DNA of 64,000 nucleotides from Solihabitans fulvus (GCF_008386585.1 NZ_VUOB01000014.1:1-64000), one strand, 5' to 3'. Positions 24,401 to 33,935 are shown, counted from the first letter of the stretch. Numbers and translations: made by a program. The notes: generated by a model from the letters alone, not told the origin.

Positions 24401-25465
24401 GTGGCGACCTTGAACTGGCGGCCGAACCAGGCCGAGCGGTCCGATCACGACCTCGTCGGCGTCGTCAGGATGCCCGAGATCCGCAGCAGCCCGGTCCGGT
24501 CGATCCTGCGCAGGGTGGCGATCGCCGCGCTGCTGCTGGTCGCCGCCGTCCTCGCCGTCTACCTGGACCGCGCCGGCTACCGGGACAACAACGGCGACGG
24601 CATGTCCCTGCTGGACTGCGTCTACTACGCCACCGTGTCGCTGTCCACGACCGGCTACGGCGACATCGTGCCGGTCACCGCGTCGGCGCGGCTGGTGAAC
24701 GTCCTGGTGATCACCCCGCTGCGGGTGTTGTTCCTCATCGTGCTGGTCGGCACCACCCTCGAGGTGCTCACCGAGCGGTCCCGGCAGGCGTTTCGGATCC
24801 AGAAGTGGAGGACCAGGGTGCGCGACCACGTGGTTGTCGTCGGCTACGGGACCAAGGGCAGGTCGGCGGTGAACACCATGCTTGCCGACGGCACCGCCCC
24901 GGAACGGATCGTGGTGGTCGACCCCGAGCAGGACATGCTGGACGCCGCGTCCGCCATCGGCCTGGTGACCGTGCACGGCTCCGGCACCCGCAACGACGTG
25001 CTGCGGGTGGCCGGCGTGCCGAGGGCCAAGGCCGTCGTGGTCGCGGCGAACCGGGACGACACGGCCGTGCTGGTCACGCTCACCGCGCGGGAGCTCGCGC
25101 CGGACGCGCACATCGTGGCGTCCGTGCGGGAGGCGGAGAACGTACACCTGCTGCGCCAGTCCGGCGCGGACTCCGTGGTGGTCTCCAGCGAGACGGCGGG
25201 CCGGCTGCTCGGCATGGCCACCACCGCGCCGTCCGTGGTCGACATGGTCGAGGACCTGCTGACCCCGGAGGCCGGCCTGGCGATCGCCGAGCGAGACGTG
25301 GAGCCGACCGAGGTCGGCGGGTCGCCACGGCACCTGTCGGACATCGTGCTCGGCGTGGTCCGCGACGGCACGCTCTACCGGATGGACGCCGCCGAGGCCG
25401 ACGCGATCGAGGCGGGCGACCGGCTGCTCTACGTCCGCAAGGCGAGCCCGGTCGCGGAGGGCTGA
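24401..25465 (+). CDS. Two-transmembrane K+ channel with RCK/TrkA-N domain
   Basis: 354 residues. TM1 (VAIAALLLVAAVLAVYLDRAGY), pore helix and selectivity filter TTGYGD, and TM2 (NVLVITPLRVLFLIVLVGTT) form a Kch-like pore. A cytoplasmic RCK domain starts with the Rossmann motif VVVVGYGTKGRSA and a TrkA-C-like end follows. It conducts K+ across the cell membrane under nucleotide or ligand control. The start is uncertain: GTG 24401 or ATG 24470. In mycobacteria the same gene (Rv3200c) lies next to adnB and nudC; here both are still nearby but several genes intervene. Confidence 0.9.
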   Translation: MATLNWRPNQAERSDHDLVGVVRMPEIRSSPVRSILRRVAIAALLLVAAVLAVYLDRAGYRDNNGDGMSLLDCVYYATVSLSTTGYGDIVPVTASARLVNVLVITPLRVLFLIVLVGTTLEVLTERSRQAFRIQKWRTRVRDHVVVVGYGTKGRSAVNTMLADGTAPERIVVVDPEQDMLDAASAIGLVTVHGSGTRNDVLRVAGVPRAKAVVVAANRDDTAVLVTLTARELAPDAHIVASVREAENVHLLRQSGADSVVVSSETAGRLLGMATTAPSVVDMVEDLLTPEAGLAIAERDVEPTEVGGSPRHLSDIVLGVVRDGTLYRMDAAEADAIEAGDRLLYVRKASPVAEG

Positions 25466-25474
25466 CCTCGGGCG

Positions 25475-26500
25475 TCAGCCGCGTCCGCAGCGCCGGCACG
25501 CCGGGCGGGTGCGGCGGGCGTAGGCCAGGGCGGCGACGGCCATGCCGACGCCCCAGAGCAGGTAGCCGGGCACCGCGAACCAGAAGAACACCTCGGGCAG
25601 GTCGAGGCCGCCGGACGGCGGGAACGGGTTCTCGCCGCGCAGCCGCATGCCGATCATCTCCACCAGCATCAGCCCGAAATAGACCACCAGGCCCCCGGAG
25701 ACCGCGACCGCAGGGCCGAGCACGAGCAGGCGCGGCACCCGGCGTCCGGCGAGCCCCAGCACCCAGCGCGGCCAGACCCTGCCCCAGCCGTGCACCAGGG
25801 CCAGCGGCAGGAGCGTGCCGCCGAGCACGAAGCCGACCTCGAACAGCATCGCGGACGTGCCGCGCGCCATGGGGCTGTTGCCGAAGCCGACGCACAGCTG
25901 GGCGACGATCCGCACCAGGCAGCCCGCGATCCCGAGATAGGCCGCCAGGAACGCCCAGCCAGGCGTGTGCGCCAGCCGCGTCCAGGCCCCGGTGCGGCCG
26001 CACCGGCCGCAGGCCGCGCGGGACCGCCGCAGGGACGACCGCGCGGCCAGCCCGAGCAGCACGCCAGAGCCGACGCACGCGGCCCTGCTCAGCGCGCCGA
26101 GCGGGAAGAACGAGAGGCCCAGGCCGGGCAGGATGCCGCCGACCACGTCGAGCAGCAGCAGCGCGCCCGACACGACCAGCGCGGCGCTGAGCACCGCCGC
26201 CGCGCCGAGCAGCAGCCGCCGACCGACCCCGGTCGGCCGCGCCGTCAGCAACGCGAGCGCCGTCAGCGCGGCGGCCACACACAGGCCGACGGCTCCCCAG
26301 CCGGTGACGGCGACGAGGTCGGTGCCGATCGGCGACAGCCGCGCCGGCTGGTGTCCGAGCTGCCAGTAGCACCGCAGCGCCGCGTACGCGGCGACCAGGA
26401 CCAGCGCCGCGAGCGCCAGGCGGTTCGTCGGCGCAGGCGTGTCGCGGGACGCCTCTGGACGCGCCGTCCTGAGCTGCTTCGTCGTCATGTCGAGCACCAT
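25475..26500 (-). CDS. Polytopic membrane protein of unknown function
   Basis: 341 residues with about eight hydrophobic segments, e.g. LALAALVLVAAYAALRCYW, GAVGLCVAAALTALALL and VFFWFAVPGYLLWGVGMAV. Short cysteine pairs sit in loops or tails (ACGRCGR in the middle, ACRRCGR at the C-terminus). I do not recognise the family. ATG 26500 or 26488 may be the start. It lies 70 bp after the sensor kinase gene on the same strand and could be part of that operon. It is convergent with the K+ channel gene, ten bases apart. Confidence 0.65.
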   Translation of the reverse strand: MVLDMTTKQLRTARPEASRDTPAPTNRLALAALVLVAAYAALRCYWQLGHQPARLSPIGTDLVAVTGWGAVGLCVAAALTALALLTARPTGVGRRLLLGAAAVLSAALVVSGALLLLDVVGGILPGLGLSFFPLGALSRAACVGSGVLLGLAARSSLRRSRAACGRCGRTGAWTRLAHTPGWAFLAAYLGIAGCLVRIVAQLCVGFGNSPMARGTSAMLFEVGFVLGGTLLPLALVHGWGRVWPRWVLGLAGRRVPRLLVLGPAVAVSGGLVVYFGLMLVEMIGMRLRGENPFPPSGGLDLPEVFFWFAVPGYLLWGVGMAVAALAYARRTRPACRRCGRG

Positions 26501-26570
26501 CGCCGAGCCGGGCGGGGCCGGGCCTCCCCGGCAGGGCAGAGACGTGTCCCTCTTGCGGGGGAGATCCGGC

Positions 26571-28007
26571 TCAGCCTGCGGGGTAGGGCGGTGGCGACAC
26601 CGTCGAGAACGGCACCGTCGGCTGGTCGACCACCGGTAGCACCAGCTGGAACACGGCGCCAGGTTCGTCCTCCGGCGGGGCGACGCAGCGCAGCTCGCCG
26701 CCGTGCGCCCGGACGAACCCGCGCGCGATCGCCAGGCCGAGCCCGGAACCCCCGGAGTTCTGGCCGCGCGAGACGTCCAGCCGCACCAGCCGGTCGAAGA
26801 TCCGGTCCCGGTCGGCCGCCGGCACGCCAGGCCCGTTGTCGGCGACCACCAGCTCGGCCTGGTGCGCCGGGGTCAGCCCCGACCGCAGCCGCACCCGCCC
26901 GGACGACCCGGCGGCCTGCCGTGCGTTGTTCACCAGGTTCGCCAGCACCTGCGCCAGCCGCTGCGGATCGCCGAGCACCAGCACCGGCACGGACGCCTCG
27001 TCCACGTCGATGTCGAAGTCCGCAGCCAGCAGCCTGGTACGCTCGACCTCGGCCCTGGCCAGCGCCAGCAGGTCGACGGGCTCGCGGTTGACGTCGATGC
27101 CCGCGTCGATCCTGGCCAGCGCCAGCAGGTCGTCCACCAGCCGCCCGGCCCGCCGCGCCTCCCGCACCAGCAGCAGGTGCATGCGCTCCCGCTCCTCGGG
27201 GTCGACCTCGGGGCCGGCCTGCACGGTCGCCTCGGCGATGGCCTGCACCCCGGCGATCGGGGTGCGCAGCTCGTGCGCGGCGTCGGCGACGAACCGCCTG
27301 GTGCGTTCCTCGGACATCTTGGACGCCGCCTCGGCCTGCCGCGCCTGCGTCTCCGCGCCCTCCAACGCGTCCAACATGTCGTCGAACGCGGCCGCGGTGC
27401 GGCCGAGCTCCGTGTCGGTGCGCGCCGGGCTGAGCCGGTTGCCCCGGTGCCCGCTCGCGATCGACCTCGCCAGCCTGGTCATCGCGTCGAGCGGGGACAG
27501 CGCGTAGCGCACCACGCCGACCAGCACGACCGCCGTCAGCGCCAGCGCGGCGAACCCGACGAGGACCAGCAGCCTGCGCAGCCGGATCTGCGCTGCGGCG
27601 AGCACCCTGGTGTCCGCCGACAGCGTGACCGTCGCGCCGTTGAGGAGCTTGTTGTTCGGCGTGGTCAGCTTGACCTGCCGCTCGCTGAGCCCGTCGACCT
27701 TCTCCGGCACCGCGCCGAACACGGCGCCTGCCTTGGTCACCACCTGCGCCTGGATGCCCCGGCTGTTCAGGTCCTTGATGTAGTTCTCCGGGGTGACGTT
27801 GACGTTCCTCGCGAGCTGCTGGGCGATCGCCACCCGGTCCGCCAGGATCGCGTTCTGGTCCTTGCGGCTCTCTGCGGTGAACAGCGCGTCCACCACAATC
27901 AGCACCGCGATCAGCACGACGCACAGCACGCCGATCGCGGCCAGCGTCACCCTGCGGCGCAGCGACACCGTGCGCAGCCTGGCCACGACCGAGCCACCGT
28001 TGGTCAC
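26571..28007 (-). CDS. Two-component sensor histidine kinase
   Basis: 478 residues. TM1 (VTLAAIGVLCVVLIAVLIVV), extracytoplasmic sensor region of about 120 residues, TM2 (LLVLVGFAALALTAVVLVGV), HAMP linker, H box FVADAAHELRTP with the phosphorylated histidine, N box VLANLVNNARQA, and ATP-lid motifs DNGPGVP and GSGLGLAIA. An EnvZ/TcrY-type kinase. GTG 28007 overlaps the TGA of the response regulator gene (GTGA), so the pair is coupled. The signal is unknown; the neighbouring membrane protein may be a target or accessory. Confidence 0.93.
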   Translation of the reverse strand: MTNGGSVVARLRTVSLRRRVTLAAIGVLCVVLIAVLIVVDALFTAESRKDQNAILADRVAIAQQLARNVNVTPENYIKDLNSRGIQAQVVTKAGAVFGAVPEKVDGLSERQVKLTTPNNKLLNGATVTLSADTRVLAAAQIRLRRLLVLVGFAALALTAVVLVGVVRYALSPLDAMTRLARSIASGHRGNRLSPARTDTELGRTAAAFDDMLDALEGAETQARQAEAASKMSEERTRRFVADAAHELRTPIAGVQAIAEATVQAGPEVDPEERERMHLLLVREARRAGRLVDDLLALARIDAGIDVNREPVDLLALARAEVERTRLLAADFDIDVDEASVPVLVLGDPQRLAQVLANLVNNARQAAGSSGRVRLRSGLTPAHQAELVVADNGPGVPAADRDRIFDRLVRLDVSRGQNSGGSGLGLAIARGFVRAHGGELRCVAPPEDEPGAVFQLVLPVVDQPTVPFSTVSPPPYPAG

Positions 28008-28681
28008 GACTCGCCCGCGCGCAACACGTACCCGAGGCCCCGCACGGTGTGCAGCAGCCTCGGCCCGTGTTCCTCCAGCTTCCTGCGCAGCGCGCTGACG
28101 TGCACCTCGACCAGGTTGGGGTCGTAGTCCTCGTAGCCCCACACCGCGGTCAGGATCTGGGTCTTGCCGACCACGCGGCCGCGTTGCGCGGCGAGGTACC
28201 GCAGCAGCCGCAGCTCGGTCGCCGTCAGGTCGATCTGCGCCTGCCCGCGCACCACCACGCCGGAGTCGGCGTCCACCACGAGGTCGCCGATCTGCACGGT
28301 CGACGGGGTGCGTCCCAGCCTGCGCAGCACGGCGGTCACCCTGGCCACCAGCTCGGCGAGCACGAACGGCTTCACCAGGTAGTCGTCGGCCCCGCCGTCG
28401 AGGCCGCGCAGCCGGTCGGAGACGCCGTCGCGGGCCGTGAGCATCAACACACCGGCCCCGCTGGAGCGGCGCACGACCTCCAGCAGCGCGAAGCCGTCGC
28501 GGCCGGGCAGCATCACGTCGAGCACCACCAGGTCCGGCCGGAACCTCGCGATGTCCGCCTCGAGCTCGCGGCCGTCCGGCCGCAGCAACACCTGGTAGCC
28601 GGCGTCGCGGAGGGCGGCGTGCACTGCGGCGCCGATTGCCTCGGCGTCTTCGATCACCAGGACCCTGGCAGCGGTCGACAC
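28004..28681 (-). CDS. OmpR-family response regulator
   Basis: 225 residues. Receiver domain with the acidic pair (VIEDAE), phosphoacceptor VVLDVMLPGRDG, the conserved Thr/Ser (LMLTARD) and Lys (YLVKPF). The C-terminal winged helix has LTATELRLLRYLAAQRGRVV and the wing LLHTVRGLGYVLR. It is paired with the overlapping kinase gene. GTG 28681 is taken because the receiver begins right after it; the GGAGG before it is very close, so the start is moderately certain. A divergent membrane protein gene begins 127 bp away. Confidence 0.93.
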   Translation of the reverse strand: MSTAARVLVIEDAEAIGAAVHAALRDAGYQVLLRPDGRELEADIARFRPDLVVLDVMLPGRDGFALLEVVRRSSGAGVLMLTARDGVSDRLRGLDGGADDYLVKPFVLAELVARVTAVLRRLGRTPSTVQIGDLVVDADSGVVVRGQAQIDLTATELRLLRYLAAQRGRVVGKTQILTAVWGYEDYDPNLVEVHVSALRRKLEEHGPRLLHTVRGLGYVLRAGES

Positions 28682-28807
28682 GCCTCCATTCTGCGGCCAG
28701 CGCGGTCGGGATCGTCGACCACGCGCCGTAGCCTTAAGGCATCGCTCAGCAGATCGGGGCGGATACCGGCGGGACAGGGCTTGACGACGTCTGCGACTAT
28801 CCATCTC

Positions 28808-29491
28808 GTGGCGGTTCAGCGTGGCCCCGAGCGGTGGTTGCTGATCCTGCTGGTCGTCGGACTGGCGGGAATCGGCGCTGCGGCCGCCGCATGGTGGCCG
28901 TCATCGGGCGCGTCGACGACCGACGGCGGCCAGCCGGTCAGCGCCACGGTGGTGACCCCGGCCCCGTGCGAGGGCGCGAACGCCTACGACACCGTCGAGC
29001 TCAAGCTCGGCAACGACGTCAGGCAGGCGCGGCTCAACGGCTGCGGACACCGCAAGGGCGAGGTCGTCGACGTGCTGCTGCCGTCGAACACCGACGGGCA
29101 GTTCCAGGTGGAGACGGCCGACAGCCGCCCGACCGCGGTCAACCTGCACCGGCGGCTGAGCGCGCTGCTGCTGTGCCTGAGCGCGCTCGCCGGGGCGAGC
29201 TACGCCGTCGCGGTAGGCCGCCGCCGCGACCTGGCCGCGCGTGCCGCGACACCGACCGGGGATGACACCGCGCCGAAACCGACCGAGGCCGTCGCGGCAG
29301 CGGAACCGGCGGCGGTCGCGCCGGCGCCGTTCGAGTTCGCGCCCGCCCCGCCGATCAACGCCGCGCCGATCGATGCCGCCGAGGCGGAGGCGGCCGAAAA
29401 GGCCTCGGTCGAGGAGGTCTCGGCCGAGTTGGCCGGGCTGAGCGGATCCCAGACCGGCCAGGGGACCGACGGCTTCCCGCGTCCCCAGTGA
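28808..29491 (+). CDS. Membrane-anchored protein with Ala/Pro-rich cytoplasmic tail
   Basis: 227 residues, not recognised. TM1 (WLLILLVVGLAGIGAAAAAW), an external domain of about 85 residues with two cysteines (PCEGAN and LNGCGH), TM2 (LSALLLCLSALAGASYAVAV), and a tail rich in Ala, Pro and Glu. GTG 28808 is taken. It is divergent from the response regulator and may be regulated by it (inference). Its last seven codons and stop lie inside the first copy of an 86-bp tandem repeat. Confidence 0.65.
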   Translation: MAVQRGPERWLLILLVVGLAGIGAAAAAWWPSSGASTTDGGQPVSATVVTPAPCEGANAYDTVELKLGNDVRQARLNGCGHRKGEVVDVLLPSNTDGQFQVETADSRPTAVNLHRRLSALLLCLSALAGASYAVAVGRRRDLAARAATPTGDDTAPKPTEAVAAAEPAAVAPAPFEFAPAPPINAAPIDAAEAEAAEKASVEEVSAELAGLSGSQTGQGTDGFPRPQ

Positions 29492-29676
29492 GCGGTCAGG
29501 CGACAGCGACCCCAGTCAGCGGTCAGACGCGGATCCCCGACCGGCCGTGAACCGGTGGCTTCCCGCGTCCCCAGTGAGCGGTCAGAGGACAGCGACCCCA
29601 GTCAGCGGTCAGACGCGGATCCCCGACCGGCCGTGAACCGGCGGCTTCCCGCGACCCCAGTGAGCGGTCAGAGGAC
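29471..29676. repeat. 86-bp tandem repeat, about 2.4 copies
   Basis: GGCTTCCCGCG starts at 29471, 29557 and 29643, an exact 86-base period. Copies 1 and 2 are full and nearly identical; copy 3 is 34 bases long. Within each full unit, CCCAGT(G/C)AGCGGTCAG occurs twice. Copy 1 contains the stop codon of the forward gene and copy 3 the stop codon of the reverse gene, so the repeat fills the convergent gap. A short ACCGG...CCGGT hairpin could act as a terminator. Confidence 0.9.
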
Positions 29677-30534
29677 CTCGTCGGGGGCCGCGGCGAACGT
29701 GTTGCAGGAGTCGGTGCTGCCCGTCCGGTAGCCGTTGTCCGCCCAGCGGCCCTGGCTGGTCGCGCTGCCGTGCGTGTTGTCGCCGACGGGCTCCTCGGCC
29801 GCGTTGTTGAAGTCCTCCTCGGCGGCCTCGGCAAGGGACGCGTCGATCGAGGCGCTACCGCTCGCCGCGTGCAGGAACATGCCGGCGAAGCAGTCGGCCT
29901 GGAGTTCCACGCGGCGGGACATCTCAAGGCCGGGCGCGCTCCGCAGGCCCGCCTTGACCATCACGGCGTCGGCGGCGCCGAGCAGGCCGGACAGCCGCTG
30001 CACGTGGTGCCCGTACTCGTGGCTCAGCGTCGCGAGGTGGCTGGCGGGCTCGTCGCCGCCGTTGGCGAGCAGCTGGTCGATCGGCAGGTAGATCGTGTGG
30101 TTGAGCCCGCAGTAGTAGGCGACCGCGTCCTGCGGATTCGGCGCCGCGCCGCACGGGCTCGCCTTCAGCTCGGCGGAGATGTCCACCGCGGGCGGTTCGA
30201 ACGGCAGGGCCGCGGCCAGCAGCACGGGCTCCCACACCTGGTCGAGGCAGCGCACCGTGGCCAGGTAGTAGGCGGTCAGCGCGACCGTGTCCTGGCCGAA
30301 CGCGGGCAGCTCGCAGTCCACGGTCGGCACGGCGGCCGGCTGCTGCAGCAGCGGGTGGTCGGCGAGGGCGCTGGCGACCCCGCCCCTCGGCGCGATGTCG
30401 GCCGACACGGCCGCGTCGTCGCTCCCCGAGGGCGTGCCAGGCTCGCCGACCAGCCACACGTTGACCAGGATCGCGAGCAGCAACGCCACCGCCAGCCCGG
30501 CCCGCCGGGCGGCGGACGCGGGACGGTCCGACAC
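29668..30534 (-). CDS. Membrane-anchored neutral zinc metallopeptidase
   Basis: 288 residues. N-terminal signal-anchor (GLAVALLLAILVNVWLVG), then a predicted neutral zinc metallopeptidase domain with LATLSHEYGHHVQ (HExxH zinc site and catalytic Glu) and ELQADCFAGMF with the third ligand. Cysteines pair up in the external domain (DCELP, RCLDQ, SPCGA, YYCGL). It lies four bases after the next upstream gene, which encodes a longer protein of the same family, so the two are tandem duplicates in one operon. Its stop codon lies within the 86-bp repeat. Confidence 0.85.
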   Translation of the reverse strand: MSDRPASAARRAGLAVALLLAILVNVWLVGEPGTPSGSDDAAVSADIAPRGGVASALADHPLLQQPAAVPTVDCELPAFGQDTVALTAYYLATVRCLDQVWEPVLLAAALPFEPPAVDISAELKASPCGAAPNPQDAVAYYCGLNHTIYLPIDQLLANGGDEPASHLATLSHEYGHHVQRLSGLLGAADAVMVKAGLRSAPGLEMSRRVELQADCFAGMFLHAASGSASIDASLAEAAEEDFNNAAEEPVGDNTHGSATSQGRWADNGYRTGSTDSCNTFAAAPDEVL

Positions 30535-30538
30535 GGTC

Positions 30539-32056
30539 CTACGCGACGTGCGCAGAGTCGGCCAGCCAGGTGTTGCACTGCTGCGTGCTGTTGGTCCGGT
30601 AGCCCTGGTGCACCCAGGCGTTGTTCAGGTCCGGCGTGCCGTGGTCGCGCCTCGGGTACTGCGGCCAGTCGCCGCGCTGGCTCTCGTCGTCGATGGCCTG
30701 CTGCGCGATGGTGCCGTTCACCGAGCCCTTGTTCTGCACGGCCGCGATGAACATCGCCGCGAAGCAGCTCGCCTGGAGCTCCCTGCGGCGGCTCACCTCA
30801 AGGCCGCCGTTGGTGTCCCAGCCGCCCGCGTTGTAGGCCGCCTGGCCCGAGGCGGACAGGATCCCGCTGAGCTGCTGGAGGTGGTGTCCGAACTCGTGCG
30901 CGAGCACGCCGAGGTACTTGCCGCCCGCGTTGCCGAGCTGCTCGTTGTCCGAGTAGTAGGGCGCGGTCATGTAGATCACGCCCTCGCAGTACATCGCGGT
31001 CTCCCTGGTGGCGCTGCGGGTGCCGCAGGGGGTGGAGACGTCCTCGGTGATCGTCTGGAGCTTCACCGGTGTGTAGGGCAGGTTCACCGACGCGAGCACC
31101 GGGGCCCACGCGTTCTCCAGGCACGGCAGGGCGGCGCGGTAGTAGGTGTCCTGGCCGGCGGCCGAGTTGTTGAACGGCGGGAGGGTGCAGGTCGCCTGCA
31201 TGGCCGCGAGGTTGGTGTTGAACGGGTTGTCGCCAAGTGCGATCACGGCCTTGGGGCCCGACTGGGTGGACGGCGGGGTGGCCGTGTCGCTGGTGCGGTT
31301 ACCGGTGCTGCGCCCGCCCGTGGTCGACCGGCCCGTGGTGCGGTTGGCTGCCGTGGTGGTGTTGTCGGTGGTGTCGGTGGTGTCGGTGTCCGAGGTGGAG
31401 GAGTAGGTCGGGTAGTTGTTGTTGTACCCGGAGTCGGCCACCCGGTGCGACCGGTTGTTGCTGGCCACCGCGCCGACCACGCCGAGGCCGACCACGACGA
31501 CGGCGAGCAGCACGACGGCGACGATCGGACCATTCGAGCGCTTCCGCGCCGGCATGGGCGGGTAGGGGCTGTACTGCGGCTGACCCCACGGGGACGCGCT
31601 CGCGCCGGGCTGCTGGAGGCCGGGCAGTGGCGCTCCAGGGCCGGGCGCGCCGGGAGCGGGCCAGCCGGGCGGCGCGTCGAGCGGCCGCATCGGCGGCATG
31701 GGTCCGGTGCCAGGCTGGCCGGCGAGCGGCCTCGGCGGCGGCGCGACGGGCAGCGGCGGCGGGCCGCCTCGGAATGGTGGTTGACCCGGCGGCTGGTTCG
31801 GCGGCGGGCCCTGCGGGCGCTGGCCGTACGGCGGTCCCTGCGGCGGACCCTGGGGTGGGCCCTGCGGCGGTCCTTGCCGAGGTCCCTGCGGGCCTTGCGG
31901 CGGTCCCTGCTGTGGTCCCTGCTGCGGCCAGCCGGGGCGCTGGCCCGGCGGCATGCCGCCGGGCGGCGGCTGGTTGGACCCGAATGGCGCGCGTTCCGGC
32001 GGTGGGCCGACCGGGCGAGGCGGCGGCCACCCACCTGGCGGTGGCGGTTGCGTCAT
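30539..32056 (-). CDS. Neutral zinc metallopeptidase with Pro/Gly/Gln-rich cytoplasmic N-terminus
   Basis: 505 residues. Residues 1-170 are low complexity (GPPQ repeats) and presumably cytoplasmic. One membrane segment follows (IVAVVLLAVVVVGLGVVGAV), then a Ser/Thr/Asn-rich stalk and a peptidase domain with VLAHEFGHHLQQ and ELQASCFAAMF. The topology places the enzyme outside. The Pro-rich tail is common in actinobacterial membrane proteins and may bind partners. It shares domain and cysteine layout with the following gene, which starts four bases after its stop. ATG 32056 starts it, 76 bp from the divergent DUF2207 gene. Confidence 0.85.
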   Translation of the reverse strand: MTQPPPPGGWPPPRPVGPPPERAPFGSNQPPPGGMPPGQRPGWPQQGPQQGPPQGPQGPRQGPPQGPPQGPPQGPPYGQRPQGPPPNQPPGQPPFRGGPPPLPVAPPPRPLAGQPGTGPMPPMRPLDAPPGWPAPGAPGPGAPLPGLQQPGASASPWGQPQYSPYPPMPARKRSNGPIVAVVLLAVVVVGLGVVGAVASNNRSHRVADSGYNNNYPTYSSTSDTDTTDTTDNTTTAANRTTGRSTTGGRSTGNRTSDTATPPSTQSGPKAVIALGDNPFNTNLAAMQATCTLPPFNNSAAGQDTYYRAALPCLENAWAPVLASVNLPYTPVKLQTITEDVSTPCGTRSATRETAMYCEGVIYMTAPYYSDNEQLGNAGGKYLGVLAHEFGHHLQQLSGILSASGQAAYNAGGWDTNGGLEVSRRRELQASCFAAMFIAAVQNKGSVNGTIAQQAIDDESQRGDWPQYPRRDHGTPDLNNAWVHQGYRTNSTQQCNTWLADSAHVA

Positions 32057-32132
32057 CTGTCGGATCCCCCAAAAGATCGCCTTAGCTCATTCGGCTCAAA
32101 AGCATAAGCGTGCTCCGCTATTCTCCGCTGCC

Positions 32133-33875
32133 GTGTTGAAAAACTGGGGGGCACGCACCGCCGCGACCATCGTGCTGGCCGGCGTGGCGCTTGGCTTCGG
32201 TGGTGGCTCGGCCGGCGCGGCCGTTGGCGACGGCCCGCAGGCGCCGCCGTTGCCGGTGCCGTCCGGCTCGGTGCCGACGATCACCGGCACGTCGGGGCTG
32301 CCCGACTCGCTGAACAGCGAGATCCGGCTCAAGGTGGAACGCGACGGCAAGCTCACCGTCACCGAGCTGATCTCCGTCCCGCAGGGCAAGACGGTGCACC
32401 GCGCGATGCCGCTGCGGCTCCCCGTCGGCACGAGCGTCGACCGCGTGTTCACCGTCAGCAACGCGTCGGTGCAGGGCAGCGGCACCGCGTCGGCGACCTC
32501 GGACGAATTCGATGTTTCCCTCAATTCGGGCGCATCGACGATCACCTACACAGTTGACGGCACGGTCGCGGACATGGGCGACCGGCAGGAGGTGCGCTGG
32601 CAGGTCGCTGGCGGCTGGGACACCCGGTTCGACACCGTCACCGTCTCGCTGATCGCGCCGAGCCAGCCCAAGTCCGTCACCTGCCTGTCCGGTCCGCCGG
32701 GATCCGTGCACGGGTGCAGCTTCGCCAGCGTGTCCGAGGCGCAGGCCGCCAGGGCCAGCGTGATCACGCTGCGGGTCGGCGAGCGCATCGACTTCTCCGT
32801 CGGCCTGCCGCTGGGCAGCGTGCCGGTCAACGCCAAGCTCGCCGACGTGTCCGACCTGGCCAGCGCCTTCGCGCTGACCCCGGCCACCGGCGCCGCGCTC
32901 GGCCTCGTCGTGCTGCTGCTGATCGTCGGCCTCGTGCTGCTCGGGCGGGCGCGGGCCAGGGACGGCCGCGCGCTCACCGCCGAGGTCGGCCCCGTCAACG
33001 TGCTGGTGCGCACCGCCGACGACCACGTCGCCTTCGCGTCCCCGGACGGCGTGCTGCCCGGCCAGGTCGGCACGCTGGTCGACGAGCACGTCGACGTCGT
33101 CGACGTCACCGCGACCGTCATCGACCTCGCGGTGCGCAACTACCTGTGGATCGAGGAGATCGGCGGCGCTGGCGGCGTGCTGGACTGGCGCATCGTGCGG
33201 CGCAACCCGGTCGACCAGGCCCTCGCCGGCTACGAGCGGGCTGTCTACCAGGCGCTGCTGCCCGGTGAGACGCAGGCCGTGCTGCTGTCCGAGCTGCGCA
33301 CCACCCAGGTCGACCTGGCGCAGGCGCGCGAGGAGCTCTACACCGACGTCGTCGCCAAGGGCTGGTTCGGGCGCCGCCCCGACGCGCGCCGCACCCCGCT
33401 GTGGTGGGCGGGCGCGGTGCTCGCCGGGCTCGGCGTCGCCGCGACCGTGGCGCTAGCGCTGACTATCGGGGGCGCGCTGTTCGGGCTGGCCGCCGCGGTG
33501 CTCGGCGTCGCGCTGCTGCTCGGCGCCCGCTGGATGCCGGCCCGCACCAAGCGCGGCAGCGCCCTGCTGGCACAGGTCAAGGGCGTGCGCGACTACCTCT
33601 ATCGGGCGATGCCGACCGACCTGCCCGAGGCGGACCGGGAGCTGGTGTTCTCCCGCTCGCTGCCCTACGCGGTGGTGCTCGGCGCGACCGACCGGTGGCT
33701 GGCCACCTTCGCCGAGGTGGACGCCGACGCCGACGGCGCGCCGGGGCTGTACTGGTTCGGCGAGGCACAGCACTCCGCCGACCTGCGCAGGTTCGCCGTG
33801 CACTTCCCCGCGTTGCTCAGCGCGCTCGACGGCGTCCTCGCGCAGGCGGGCCACCTGCGTTCGCTTCGGGCGTAG
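32133..33875 (+). CDS. DUF2207-type predicted membrane protein
   Basis: 580 residues. Signal peptide (TIVLAGVALGFGGGSAGAAV), extracytoplasmic beta domain beginning LKVERDGKLTVTELI, a membrane segment (GLVVLLLIVGLVLLGRARA), then a cytoplasmic region and a double hydrophobic segment near residues 430-475. This is the layout of the DUF2207 family, whose role is unknown. GTG 32133 is taken; TATTCT at 32119 could be a -10 box for a nearly leaderless transcript. It is divergent from the metallopeptidase operon. Confidence 0.75.
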   Translation: MLKNWGARTAATIVLAGVALGFGGGSAGAAVGDGPQAPPLPVPSGSVPTITGTSGLPDSLNSEIRLKVERDGKLTVTELISVPQGKTVHRAMPLRLPVGTSVDRVFTVSNASVQGSGTASATSDEFDVSLNSGASTITYTVDGTVADMGDRQEVRWQVAGGWDTRFDTVTVSLIAPSQPKSVTCLSGPPGSVHGCSFASVSEAQAARASVITLRVGERIDFSVGLPLGSVPVNAKLADVSDLASAFALTPATGAALGLVVLLLIVGLVLLGRARARDGRALTAEVGPVNVLVRTADDHVAFASPDGVLPGQVGTLVDEHVDVVDVTATVIDLAVRNYLWIEEIGGAGGVLDWRIVRRNPVDQALAGYERAVYQALLPGETQAVLLSELRTTQVDLAQAREELYTDVVAKGWFGRRPDARRTPLWWAGAVLAGLGVAATVALALTIGGALFGLAAAVLGVALLLGARWMPARTKRGSALLAQVKGVRDYLYRAMPTDLPEADRELVFSRSLPYAVVLGATDRWLATFAEVDADADGAPGLYWFGEAQHSADLRRFAVHFPALLSALDGVLAQAGHLRSLRA

Positions 33876-33935
33876 CAACTGTCGGCCACGCCCCATCCCT
33901 GCGAGGTGGAACGGCGCACGTCGTAGGCTGCCAAC

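Noticed and set aside
30539..32056. A collagen-like or mobile repeat in the GPPQ-rich region
   Set aside because: It is a low-complexity Pro-rich cytoplasmic tail common in actinobacterial membrane proteins; the repeat units are short and irregular.
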